Assembly (NCBI GenBank): GCA_003344405.1
Contig: NOWV01000176.1
Span: forward strand, 62,001 to 126,000
Reading direction: 5' to 3'
DNA length: 64,000 bases
Source: Trichoplax sp. H2
Taxonomy: Eukaryota; Placozoa; Uniplacotomia; Trichoplacea
Shown: piece by piece, positions 44,515 through 58,454 of the stretch
Layout: each line of letters begins with the position of its first letter
Position numbering within the stretch: position 1 is the first letter of the stretch
Made by a program: the position numbers and the translations under genes
Notes under the pieces: generated by a model
The model's database searches: none
The model's input: the letters and a program-made list of their open reading frames with translations, nothing else
Told to the model about the DNA's origin: nothing

Positions 44515-47500
44515 GAGAATCTACGTCAATATTAGCTGATTATAGTCAGAAATACGCCCATTCATACAATCAAATAGCAATTAATATTATGGATACTCCT
44601 AAATTACCCTTCCCTTCTATTCTATCTTGAGAATTTATTCTATAAAATTCATCAAATTTGATCATAATGCTTGACCAGGAAAATTATGAAATATTCAGCA
44701 ATAACGGTATTCTTAACGTATTCTCTATACATGATATTGTAGAAAAGTTGTAACTATTACAAATTTCTACGACAATAATTGTTAAATCTTGGATAGAATT
44801 TACAGTAACCATATATCTAGATACTCTTAATCGAATATAATAATTAGAGTATGATAATAACGACAGTATAATGAAGGATCTCCGCAATATATTATTCAGT
44901 TGATGCTTTTTCCGCCGATTATTTTCAGTATAATATATCTGCTGAAATACAGTTACTGCAAATCATTATGCAATGTAACTTAATGCAAACTAAACATCAT
45001 GCCGAAACAGAAATCTTGTCGGATTATAATCTTGAATTTATACTGATCAATATTTTATAGATTTAACTTGCTAATATAATATTACGTAGGTGATAACGAA
45101 AAAAAGTGAGGCGATGTAGTGGCAATAATAATTGAATAAACTTCTGCAACTTTGCAATTCAACATGTTGTGGGAATGAACATTGTGTTATAACAGAGAAC
45201 AAAGGATTTTAATTCTATCAAAAGTATTTTACTCTTTAATAATGATTTACGACTAGGCGACTGTTATAGTTAATAATCAGTACCATAATTTATTGCATAA
45301 ATCGAAGAAGCTTTACAGCTCATCAGTACCTTAGTGTCCCGTTCTTTATATTTGTCTTAGAGTTAAAAGTTAGCTAAATCGCCTGATTTTACCTCTAAAG
45401 AGATCAAACTTTTAATTTAACTGGATGTATATGCGAGAATTGGTTATTTTCTTCTTGTAACTTAATGAAATACTTATGCATGCAATAGATCACACTACCG
45501 TTCACTAGCAAAGATTCATATTGCTGCAATGGGATTGAAATATTTAACTTTTTTCTAAAAAATTTGGGATATCATTATCGTAGTAATTCTATTCTTTCCT
45601 ACATAATGCTGATTTAATCATCACCAACTGTGGTCATAATAATATACAAAAGTTATATGCAGACGTTTATTTCCGAATTTGCTTGCTATGAAACTAAACT
45701 CGTAATCTTGCAATAGCTAAAAAAATAAACTTTAAATCTATGCCATAAATCTTATGTAAGCCAATGGTAAATAAGCGTGTAATATGATCGCAATCGCCTA
45801 CCAACATAAAAATAACATGTCTATTGCAATGAAAATGTAAATAAAAGAGATCGATAGTGTAATAATAACATGCCTACAGTGTTTACAACTTGAAAATATC
45901 TTAAGATTACTTCTATCAGCTTAGCGGATAGAAAATATTTCGAAATATGAAGCCATTAATTAGTAAAGTGGATATTCAAAACAGCAATAGAAAGCCTGAT
46001 GTCGAAATAATTCAGTCTACGTCTTTAATTATTCAGCAACACGAGCATCACAAAGTGAAATAAGTTTAAGCTAAAGCTGTCATGAAGAGAGAGAAACTAA
46101 TCGATGTCATCTTCCAATATGTTTATTAGCCGTCAATATTTTTCAACATAAGTATAAAATTTTTATGGCCTTTGCTTTATCGAAAATAAATAAACGAGAA
46201 AATTATTTTAATTAACGGTTACATTAATAATTAATTATCTAATTTAGCTTCAAGAAATTGGTTGACATTAAGCTGTCTAAATTCATCATGATAAATTTCC
46301 TAATCATCACGCATGAGAACAAAAATATTTTGGATAGTCTAGACATCAGAATACAGCATTATGATTTGATAAAATTGACTACTAAAAAAACTACACCAGC
46401 CTAGTTGATCACATTTACATTTCTAATTCAATTACATATTAGCTCCAAAGAGGCATTTGAAATTGTTCAAAATACCGCAATGTATGTAGAATAGTTATCT
46501 AGACTGCGACTCATTAGGGGATATTTCAGTTTGTATTTCAGTTTTAGGAAGTCCATTTCATTTGTAATTCGATAATCCTAACCCCTAGATGTAAGTAATC
46601 ATATCTCCTTTAAGGTTATATATGATTTAATATTTGAATATTGTCGTTGTTAGCTATATAATATAATGCCAAATCATTTGATAAATAAAGGAAAAAATTT
46701 TCTAAATCTTGTAATATCGAACTCCACTTTAGCCGAAAACCTCGCTATGTTAGTCTACAAATGTATTTCAAATTTGATACAAGAAAATAATTCTCAAACA
46801 TTGGCTACTAATATTTAATGACCTTTGCGGTATTAGTAAATGATGAAATACTAATAACTAGAATGTTAGCATATGTCATTTCATAACACTGATGCTATTA
46901 ACAATTCTCCCAGCTCTAATCAAGATATCTTCCTTTATTATTAAAGTGAGATGGAGTTAACTAGATTCGGAGTGACATTTTGTCAAAAATACGAAGATGT
47001 AGAGCTTTGTTATCGAAACTTCGATGCCAAAAGCCGCAGTACATAATTAATATACGCATGTATAATTATATATCAAAAATTCGATTTCAAAATATTCCTG
47101 GTTTGACTTAAAGCCTTCATTGAAACGGCTAAAGCTTCAGTTTCTTTCTTAGATTTATTATTATTTGGCCAATAACTACAAAGAAAACAGCTAAAATATA
47201 TCATTAAGACTAGAAAAACTGGTATATACGGTATCACAATACAAATTCATGAAATAAATGTTATTGTAGAGATCTTACTCCAATTTGAAGTATTGCCCTT
47301 AGTGCTCTGCTCTTGGTAACAATTTCTCAGAATATATTAACGAAAAATCTCTCTTTTCTCTAAAGGAAAGGTTATTAATTTATTCTATTAGTTTATGGTG
47401 AATTCATGTCAATTTTCATCATTTTTTAACACATCGATTCTTTCTGCAACAGAGTAGGATACATTTGTAAGGATATACGAGCTTTAATTCATAAATGAGT

Positions 47501-50500
47501 TTTACTTTGTTTTATTTTGCATAGCCTATTTTTGTCTATATTTCGGTGTTGGTTCTTTTACAATTCAAATAAGATATGACAATAATGATACATCAATTAT
47601 ATGTGCAGAAAAACTTATTATTCTATACTATTAATTCAAGGCGGATCTATTTCTGTTTACATATACTATTTTTAATAATTTATATCCGGTTTATATCAAG
47701 GCAGCAATAATAAAGCACAACAATATTTCATAAAGGAAGGTTTATATCTTTATTCTGTGAGTCAAGGGTAAATCTGTTTCCATTTTGTCATATTTTATGT
47801 CTTGTTTTCAATTCAGTTTAACCGGCACTAATAGAAGTGTCTTAATTTAATTAAAAATTTGTGTTAGTACTCTATCTTATTTCTTTAACGTGACTGTTAT
47901 GTATCTATATTATCTTAAGATAGTTACTCCGAGAGTAACTGATAAAATTGATCTTTTTATTCATTAACCTGTGCTTATATATTCCCACCTATAACACAAC
48001 ATGCCATCATGATACGTGAACTTCGCTAGCTAAATTTTAGGGCTATGATGAAGGTTATGTTGTCACACAGTATAAATCTTACATAGCTATATTAAGAGTT
48101 ATAGACGATTACATATTAATATTAAATTTTACATGCTCATCTAACTTACTTTCTAATTGTAATTACTCAATCTCTACAATACTGTACATGTCAGTGGTCA
48201 AACTTCATTTATATTATTTTCAGTTATTTACCTAGCCATTCAATTTTTTCCTTAATGTCTATATTAACTCAAATATTCAATAAAACTACGTTGTAAAACT
48301 AGGTAACTAACTTCATGATATCAATTAGATATAGCTATAGACAGTTTGCTAAGTCGAAATTAAATTATTATTATTTAAGAAAGAGCAATTCACGTTTAGT
48401 AATGTGTGTATTAATACCATAAATTAAAATGGATCCCCCAGTATATAGTCTGCTCTAATTCAGTAAGTCATGAATAATAAAAAATGAACAAACTTTAAAG
48501 CATTCGTCGTCAGCAATAAATCAAGTTGTCTTGAATTATATACACAATATTAGTAGACCAAACTGCACTTTACGATTTTATCGATTACATACGGAATTAA
48601 AACTCTATGCAATGATAGAATTTATGGCAAGGAAAATGTTTCGCAATCTCTCCTCTTGAGTAGCGTAGCCATGCTACAGCTTATAAATACAGTCGTGCAG
48701 GCTTCACCATATTCTCATTTAATTATGTAATATTCAGTATACAGAAATAGATAATTGTCGCAGCGTTTACAGTTAGTTGGCAACAACTATTTTGTCCACG
48801 AGTGTATATCTGAAAGTACAATATGCACCTGCAACATGCTTATAAAGACAATAATTTTACTAATTGCTAGATTTACCAAATGAAAACCACCATCAGTTAT
48901 AATTCACCGTATTACAACTATACAAATGTGTATTTTTTTAAACCTGTTCCTTTATATCTCTATAATTAATAATGCAAGGAAAATATAATAATTATACGTG
49001 TCCTATAAGGTATAGCTTTCATGGGATTTCATTAGAATAATACAGATATACATCATATTACACTGATTTACTATAGAGCCCATATCAAATAGTGAAAACA
49101 GTAATAAATATTTAAGTTACTAGGGGTTAAATTAGAGTCTAATGTTGCTGAAAATTATATAACATTATATCTTATACACCATCAGATTTCTCATAGACAG
49201 TTGAATCTATTTCGTCATTAATATCGTGATGTAATAAACGTTATCAGAATTAAAATGAACTCTTTCAGTCTACAAACATTTTTAAAACTTTTTTTTGTAA
49301 ATAGTTATTTCTATTGTAAAATTGGCTGCCTTATTTCCACTTACTAATTCCATACTATTATCATATTAACCAAGGACTAGATTAATAAATAATTAGCTTT
49401 ACTTTAGACAATGACTTTAGAACTTTTAGACATTGTCAATAGGTCAATATAGACTATTTTCATAAATTTTATCAGAATATCAACCTTAATGATAATGACT
49501 TTACTGAGCACATATCCACTGATTATCTTCATACCCTATTTCTAGAATGTTAAATTTTATTTAACGGTATAATAAACTTTCTTTCATAAGGAATTCATGG
49601 CATTGGTTTCCTAATAGTGTATTTTGGCATACAGCAATTGTTTATCCATAATAACTACCATAATATGCTCATAATTGTATTGTTTCATTGTTTGTAAACA
49701 GACTTTATTAAAATGCATTTAAGAACAAGCTATGAATTCATTGCGAAATAAGTTCAGCTCTACGTTATTTAAGGTACTGAAGTTGCAAATAATCAAATGC
49801 TCAGCCTTACAGAATTTAACTACCCGTAAATCATTGTCTTAGTAATTAATTAGGTGCCTCCATCTGTACTTTAAGAATTCATCTATTTGCCACCCGACTA
49901 TCTGTCTATAATTATATATTATAGACAAATGGAGCCATGAATTAAGTCTGAAATTAATTTTGTCTGTAGATGTTCTTTAGAATCGTAGTTATGGAAAGGA
50001 AGTTATTAAAATTATCTTTATTAAGACCTTTTTAAGGCGAATTAATCAATATAACTGTACTCGCAAGTAATTCACACATTAATTTACTTTCTATTTATTG
50101 TAACTTTTCATACATAATAACATAATAACGGATTTTTATTAAATAAAATATTACTGAAAAAGGCGACACTCAGTGTGGAAAAGGTATCAAGTACTATGAA
50201 TCTAGAGAGAGCTTATCGAATTGGAGATTATAAAATTTGAGTTATACATCACTGTAACAAAATTTAAATCCAAAGAAAATATTAGTGGATAGTAATAGCT
50301 TGGTCACAATTTATAGGGAGACTATTGTTTCGCGGAGGATAAGAACTAGCTATTAATAGAAGATCTCGCTTTATATACAACTGGCAAACATCATCTGTCA
50401 TCTTACAAGTTAATAAAGCTTCCTAACTAATACAGTAGGAGCTTCTCTAACACCATAGTTCCTTATATTATTGTCTATCTTTCCGAATACGGCATAGATA

Positions 50501-53041
50501 ACAACTGATTACATTTTTCATATACTTTTAGTCGACAACACTATTATAATCATCATAATACATAAGATATCTCTACTAATTTAGGATTTCCTATATTAAC
50601 GTAAACAGCTCTTTAAGTTAGTTAATCTCGCTAACGTTACAAACACTTACATGTAAACAGAAATGGTATTTGAATTAGTCAGTAATGGTATTGCTAAGTT
50701 GATCTATATTCATCAAGCAGCAGCCATTTCTTCCCTCCAAATGATGATATTCAAATGCTACAATACTGGAGGTAGTTTAGTATCGGAGAAAATAAGAATT
50801 ACTGTATGATTATAATTATAACACTGTATAGCAGTTATAGACAGATATTATTAACATCATATTATTGCATGCATGTATCGTCATCATTATTGTCTCTTTT
50901 CTTTAGAAAAGAGACATTTTATTCCCACAAGTATTCCCTGTAATTTATATCGGTACTTGAAGCCGCTACAGATAGGCGAAATGCTTGTAATGGCAAATTG
51001 CAAGTAATGAAATAAAACTAAGTCATTCCTATTTCTCTCTCATACTACTACTCCTCACTAATCATTATCGTTGTATTCGTTTTCTATAGGCAAATGTATT
51101 TTAACTATTCTTTACAGTCATAAATGAAGCATTTACTCATCTGACGACTCTAACCTTATTTGTACCAACAGCATTACTAAATGCGTGTATTTAGTATCTT
51201 ATGTGTTTCATATTACAAGAATTAAGTCAGAATTTAGGTTATACATCTCACTTTTGAAAAGAAGCTGATATACGTTTACAGTGGATAGTGCTCATCATTA
51301 AAGCAAAACTAATATTTTCTTAACCCATTTGTATAGTGTAGTTCTATATATTGCAACACGCATGAGTAAGATATTGTTATAAATTGTAATCGAAGTATCT
51401 ATTTATTCAATTTATACTCAGTAGATTGAAATCCATGAGTAATACTAATTATACGTGGTACTTCCCGAAAACAAAATTCCAAATCGAATAATTTATGATT
51501 TCTAATTTCATGGAAAGTCACATTTTTAGCACATCTATCAATAACTCAAGATGACCTCTAGAAGCGATATTATTGTGACAAATCACAGTAGCTCGTAAAA
51601 ATAGAATTACGAAATATCTCAAGAGTTGAATATTAGCTAGATTTGTAGTACCGGTATTTCAAGTTAATTCAGATGTCAAGTTCAATGAATAGATTGGAGA
51701 TTAACATCGGAATCGAATAATTAGTAATTTCTCCTTATACATATACGTACATGTTGGTATACCGGCTTATAGTATCAGCTATGAATAGATTATATTATTC
51801 TTGATATTTTTTTTCAATGCATTCTAACAGGAAATCTATAATTACCAGTATTTAAGTCGTGATAAATTCTATAACTATAAATAGAGTTTAGAACAAATAT
51901 AGTAGAACTAATGCAGATCTAAAACTGACGTTAATAAATAGTAAATTCAAGTCTACATAAGTATCACTACATAAAATGAATAACTGTAATTTAATGCTGA
52001 CGTTGATTTACTAGTGTTTAAATCAGTCTTAGTCTCACAATTATTGTTATTCGCCTAATGCATTAGATTGTTTTTCCCATAACCTTGGTATTCTTTACCG
52101 AATTACTCATGTTTGGAAATAAATAACAAAACAAACAGGTGAGAACTAAACATCTTACTTCATATAATCAATATATTTTCTATTCCTGTAGTAATTACTG
52201 ATTACAGTAAATAATAAATTATTATGCTGCTGCTACAACACGTCTTTTGAGAAAAATACCGTCATAAGAATTACTATTTCATTTCAATTCAAAAGGCATT
52301 GATTTTTAGATAAAAAGATTCTGTTCCTGTTGCATCATCCATGTTATCATTGTTTCAACTCTTTTGCAAGATACTACAGGCACCAAGGTTTAACAATAAA
52401 ATGCTAAAAGTGAGTAATAGGTGGGAAGAGGTAGCTCATAATGCTATTGATAGTGGCTATGAGATAGTCTATTCCAATTCCATGGACATATATGGCAAAT
52501 TTGAAGAGAAAATTTATCAATATTTGACCTCGTCTTGGTATTATCTTAAGTTTGGATTAGCTAGCATTGAATGAGAGTAATACGTATGCGATATGTATTA
52601 ATAGCAACACTGTTTCTTTTTCTCGTAATCGATAAAGGAATTAATCTTTATAGTAATACGCATTTAGATTAGTACTTTTACGGTTGTCCTTGTATAATTA
52701 TGATAGTCATAGATAAAGGTACTTCTGGATATTGTTACCTGTGATAATTAGCCATAGTCGACAGTAAATGGTAAACTAATTTTAACAACACATTATGCCT
52801 GACCGGTATTATGATGAATTTACTCCTAGATAATCAAATGAATTCCTTCCGAATTATCCCACGCTATCATGGTATTGTCTTTCCAACTTTAAAATAAGAT
52901 ATAAGGGCTTACTTTTGTGCCAGTTACGACAATTTAAAAATCTTTATTCAACGGTATAATCCAAATTTCTCCACCAGTCTGACTTTATTTAGTCTTGAAC
53001 TTTTCCTATTTGACAAACTAACTAAATTAGCAGGTAGTAAA
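44515..53041. other. 8.5 kb gene-poor, highly AT-rich stretch
   Basis: Very AT-rich, with no open frame longer than about 80 codons and no recognisable conserved block. Possible worn repeats lie at 47365-47810 (blocks resembling TTTATTCTATTAGTTTATGG and a following TTTC...CATTTT). A short frame with four cysteines lies near 45155-45205, discussed among rejected items. I see no RNA genes. Confidence 0.5.
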
Positions 53042-54168
53042 ATGTCACACAAAATTTGTCTCCATTTGTCCATCTTAGCCGCCTTGGCTATCATCTGTCA
53101 AGCTAGATTGATTCAACGAAATGATGACTTTGATATACATGAAAGAGATGAATTATCACCGGAAAAAAGTGCAATGAAAAATCTCCCATGGCAAAATATT
53201 CGTCATGACGTTGATGATGATAAAGAATATATGGCATTAAAAAGTAAACGCGATGCCTACGAAAAAGGACAAGAGATATTATCCAATACTGACTTAACTC
53301 AGCCTATCCATGTAAATCCTTTGAAAGATTATTTATATCGAGCTGACGATAAAAGCAACCAAAAAATTCTCTATGTAAGTTTGTTGAGTTGATTATTTGC
53401 TGTAAAGCGTTGTATAGTATCCATAGATAACACTACGCGAAGAGTCTCAGTTGTTTCATTCTCATACTAATCAAACATGGTTAGCAATGCTTACATTGTT
53501 GCTTTTGCATCATTAGATGATTTAATAGATTATTGATCTGTTTAGACTGTAGTCTAAGCGGATAGTCCGTAGAGCTTTAATATATTTCCTATCCTATTAC
53601 TGAATTAGCTATATATGCAACTTTGTGTTACTTGTTTACGAATTTATAGCAATTCTCTGCAACCAACCGTAGTCAAGGATATATAAACTAAGCAGCTCCA
53701 ATAGTTTACATTTCTTTAAAAGAAATACAACCACATCAAAGTTACAATTATATATTGTTATTTGCGTAAAATTTATAAGTTTAAAAGTTACCTGTTAAAG
53801 TAGCTGTCATCAAAAGTTTACAAGATGTAGACTGTATGTATATAAAGTATTAATGGTACATATTATTCGACAGCCGTAACTACTTCCACAATATCGTTCA
53901 TAAATACTGTATTAAGATCAATACGTATATTTTCTATTCCGCTATTCCGGTCTAATTGGAATATATTTTGCATCTTGATTTTTTCCTTTATGCTGGACTT
54001 TACCTTTGATAACCGATTACAATGTTTGGATCGATGAATGCCTCATAGTGCAAATATGATGGCTTATGTACATCTGACGTACAATGTTGCACTAAGAAAT
54101 GTATTTCTGTTGGCAATAATAGCAAAGAATGTGTTGGAATTAGTGGAGCATTAATATTCTTTAAATAA
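53042..54168 (+). CDS. Secreted cysteine-rich peptide precursor 2, ICK-like, two exons
   Basis: Exon 1 (53042-53374, 111 codons) codes for a signal peptide (MSHKICLHLSILAALAIICQA, likely cut after the final QA) and a long acidic/basic propeptide without cysteine. It ends at a strong TATGTAAGT donor in phase 0. Exon 2 (54049-54168, 39 codons plus stop) follows a 674-bp intron with acceptor CCTCATAG; the triplet just before it is an in-frame stop, so the coding part must start there. It opens with cysteine and has six cysteines spaced C-x5-C-x5-CC-x3-C-x9-C, again the cystine-knot framework, followed by a short hydrophobic tail. Total 150 aa. Intron phase, position just before the first cysteine, and overall layout equal those of the gene at 43706, so the two are probably paralogues. 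The last exon-1 residues lack a dibasic site, so processing may differ. The acceptor has a weak pyrimidine tract, the main doubt. Confidence 0.65.
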
Positions 54169-57100
54169 GGTATGCTTTGTGGTCGATATAAGACAGCTTG
54201 ATTAACAATTAAAATTGCAGTTTTATTGTTCATAACATCTATCTGCTTAGACAAGATAGTTAACATTGTCTATTTATTTATTTATTTATAAAGCTTAATT
54301 TTGAGCTAAAATAGATAATTATATCTATTATTCAACAAACTAATAGTAGGCATCCTTTTACAGAAATTATTTATTTAGCAACATATTGTTGAAATGCTTT
54401 TCTTACTCATCGCACTAGCGGTCTACAAATTTTCTACTAAAGTTGAGAATACATGATTACTATAGTTTGCTGAATCTATTTTATATGCTTTACACGGTCT
54501 TTCATTTATTGTGAATTAAAAAACTAAGCAAATTGTGTACTTCCTGTACGTACAAATACCAACGATAGATTAATATTCCTCTATGGATAGATTAAAAGCA
54601 TGGCATGGTAGAGTTGCAATAGATGAAAAATATATACGTTTTCATATGGCTCTTACTATTTTCTATAATGAAGCTTGCTATTATAGCCTTCTTACTATGC
54701 AAACAATATATTAAAACCCTTTATCTTCAGTAAATGGTATTAAATCATATTGTCTACTTAAGAATATTTAGAATATTGATTAATTACTATGTGAATAGGA
54801 ATGTTAAAATTAGTTTGATTTCACGGCATTATTTGGTAAATTTTTATAACCAGTTTAAGGGCCTAGATACATCTATCACTTTTAGACTATGTTTTGGTCA
54901 AAGATATTGAGTTATCACCTCCTACAGTCTCTACTAATGGAGATATTATACTATAAATTTTATTTGATACCATAGCACACCTCTGATAGAATCCGATTTA
55001 TAGTCTAGTTGCCGCGTCTATATTCCTCTCTATCAATAGATCAGCTGCAATGATTCCATCAACTTGAGAATTATGTTACACTTTTAATAATTTACTGATA
55101 GCCTCAGCACCATCTTTTATACGATTAAATTAATAAATAATTAAGTACTAGTACTCCATTTATCATCCAATATTGTAGGCTACAGCATTTTCTAATTATA
55201 TGTTGATGATTACTTTTACGGTATTACATAGCTATACATTGATATTGCTATCCAATTCGTTTCAGTAGTCTATTAACTCAGATAAGGAAGATAATCGAAA
55301 ATTATTTTGATTTTCATCTATCTGCAGAGTGATTGAAATATTTATCTAATGTTAAAAAAAGTACATAACCATGACTATATCTCTTATCGACCTTGTCATG
55401 CTAATAATATTATTTCATATTTTATTTCTACAGGAATTATTCTAAGCATAGCCGATTACCAAGCTCAGTTAGGATTACCACTGAAAACGATAAGATCTTT
55501 AAAGTTTTGCGCCGTAGAAAAATTTTAGAAATTAAGATAGTTGTAATTGAAAAATAGGTAAAAACAAATTACACGAATTAAACCACGTTAGTTTTACGAA
55601 TTGTTCCAACTTTGTGTAAGTGTATCTGTACTAGTTATTGCGCAAATGAATAAAAATAACTTATAAAATGAGAATTCTGTATAGTATGATCATCTATTGC
55701 GTATTTGGCATAGTATACGAGTATTACTATCTTAATTCGAACCCCATTAATGCAACTTTTCTATGCTACTCTATATAAAATAAGATAGTAGAGAAGAACT
55801 GAGTATTCAAATTACCCTAAAAAGATGCCTTTACTATTAATAATTGGCGATAACAGTACTTTTTAATCAATATGGGAATTAATGAGTACTAGAGAAGAGT
55901 CCTATATTTTAATTACTATGTATGCAGTTATTGTGTTTACAAGTCCATTAAATGTCATACAACTAGCAAATAGTTAAACGGTGATAGATCCATAGTTGAA
56001 AGTGCTTAAAAAGGTATAGCTCATAGTATATAATTTGTATTTTTCTGTACTACCAATGATTTCGTCACTTTGGGCTCTGAGTAAGACGTAGACTTGCCAT
56101 TTTTTGGCTTAAAATAGTATATTAATAATAAAAAATTAGTTATTAATTACAACACTAACGAAGAAATTGAGACTGTCCTTGTGTTTTCGGTGGTCAAATA
56201 GAGAGAGAGATTCGGGTTATTTAGTAATTTCGTGTAATATTTGGTAAATACTGTATTGTCCAAAACTTTTTCTGGAATATCTTAATCAATTTGCATAATG
56301 CAATCTACTTCTTCCTATGATCCTCTAGTATTCATTTTCTTAATTCAGTATTCCTACAATGCTTCTCGCCTTGTATCGATCGCAAACCTCATAAGCTGGA
56401 ATTTTCTCTTTTTACGTAATCTTCGGCATCACGGTCCATTCAGGTCTAGCGCAGTCATCTTACTTATGATTACCGTGGAACTCTTTATAGAACCTATCTT
56501 TTTACAATGTCACAAACTAATTAAGACTCGTCCACTTCTCACCTTATTACTTGTAAAAAGTAGATTAAATCTAAAATAATGAAATCATTACCTGTACTTA
56601 TATTTATATCCTGACGCATACACTAAAATCTATACAGTAAATGACAGATATAAATTCAAATACAGTATTTGTCAGGAAATAGGCTTGTCGTGATGTTACC
56701 AATTAATTAAACCGATAGATCTCCAGTTATGCAACTAAGTACAGCCACTGCCAGTATATTTCAATATAATTAAAATACTAATGCTCGATGAGAGATTTTC
56801 TTTAATTCATTTAGGTTGCAAAACATGATCCTTTTATTTTATGCATACCATATAATTAAAGCAGACTGTAAGATAAAGCTATATGGAGATAATATACCAT
56901 TAATCATCATTAACAGCGGCTCGAGAGAGAAGTACTGTAAATTTCATTATGTAATGCTATATAAGTAATTATAATAACTGAAATAGAAAGGTTGAAGTTT
57001 TTGACTGTAAAGCGATCAAATCAAAGACTTCAACTAAAGTGATGATTTCCAAATCTTGAAGCACAGTTTGGCTATTTTAAAACCAAGTGTACCACTGAAT

Positions 57101-58454
57101 AAAGCTGCATAGGTTATATGAGATAATTCTATCCTGTCCTTTCTAAAAAAAATTCTGCATCTTTATCGTAATATCTTATAGCGTGATATGTTTATCCAAG
57201 CAGAAAATCAAGATGCCTAGAATAGTGAAGATATAACAGCAATCGAGATCTTCTTTTCTATTAGAATAATCATTTTCATTTGACCATGATCACTATTTTA
57301 TATAATTGATAGGTTTGACTAGGCATAAGGTTTATCGCGTCTTGACTTAGAAAATTTATCGAGTAAATTCATAGTTATTGACTTATCTAAGATAGTTCTA
57401 TAAGCCTACTTTTATATTATTAAAGAGTACAATCCAATACAGATATTGCTAATCAATTCAGTAATAATACACTTAACAATATCTTTAATATTTGGAAATG
57501 AATACCCCTAAAAATTCTATATTTGTGTCACAACCCTCACTTGTGGCAAAGGAAAGTAAAGAACTCTAGTGTAGTTACTTAAAACTTCGGCTATTTCTCC
57601 CAGTACTTTCAGTTTCTATGAGAGACGTATTTGAGAACTCGATTTCTCGGCTGATCTCCACAGACAACTGACTAATTATTACACTATTCTTCACGATATG
57701 AGTCTTGCCGTTTCTTGAGCAATTACTTACTTTATTCTACAAACACACGCGCTTAAATAGGCTTCTACAGTGAATTCCAATATTAACGAGTGAGAATTCA
57801 TGCTTTACAAGTTACATTAATTAGTATAATACCATTACTAAATATACATGTCGATATTCTCAGACTTAGATAGCTACAAGCTATCAGGTGTTAAGACGCT
57901 TAACCTTCGTCCATATACAGCTCAATTTTTTAGAGATTAACACACCTTACAAACCTACAGTAAACTAACTGTTAACAACTTCTATTTTTATCTCATTTCT
58001 ACCATCCTATTGTCAGCTACAAGCGCATTAAACATAGCACATAACCTTATCTTATCTATTCATAAGCATTCATTAAACAACAGTTACTTAATTAGTAACG
58101 GAGTACCGTGACAATTTGAAAGAATTTGCTTCCAAGTAAACGATTAAATTATAGTTAAATATCACAAGTTAAAGTGCGTGGAACTTATTTCAGTTGCACA
58201 ATATACTCGCAGTCGGGTCGTCTATGAAGATCAACCTGACCCTTATTTTCATTTTTAGTTAATCAACATCGAACTGAAGACATGGCAGTAAATATACATT
58301 ATAACTTTGTGAATTAGCCGAACTACGGAAGGTAAGAACTGCATTATTATTTTGGCTTTAATGTATTCACAAGTTATTTCTGTAAATTTCCTCAACATTT
58401 CACAAAAGCATTAATCACATTTGGTAAAGATGTTCATGTAAATCTTATAGATAC
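54169..58454. other. Gene-free AT-rich sequence
   Basis: No family-like exon recognised. The last coding exon of the minus-strand SnoaL-like gene is expected here but was not found with confidence. A plus-strand open frame at 56298-56579 is hydrophobic but unlike any family I know. Confidence 0.45.

Noticed and set aside
45152-45210. Plus-strand frame with four cysteines (C-x3-CC-x4-C) 0.6 kb after peptide gene 1
   Set aside because: Only four of six cysteines, spacing does not fit the cystine-knot exons, and no good acceptor in phase precedes it; a decayed third exon is possible but unsupported.
52341-52574. Plus-strand open frame of 77 codons before peptide gene 2
   Set aside because: Not similar to any family I know, not in a position to act as an upstream exon (stop before 53042), likely chance.
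55433-55545. Alternative second exon for peptide gene 2 after a TTTCTACAG acceptor
   Set aside because: In the phase required by exon 1 it ends after three codons; the cysteine exon at 54049 fits phase and gene plan far better.
56298-56579. Plus-strand hydrophobic open frame of 93 codons
   Set aside because: Hydrophobic residues are expected from AT-rich DNA; no known family, no splice context that supports it.
57770-57800. Candidate last exon of the SnoaL-like gene with a WNS motif on the minus strand
   Set aside because: An in-frame stop lies just before the motif and no acceptor in the needed phase is present.
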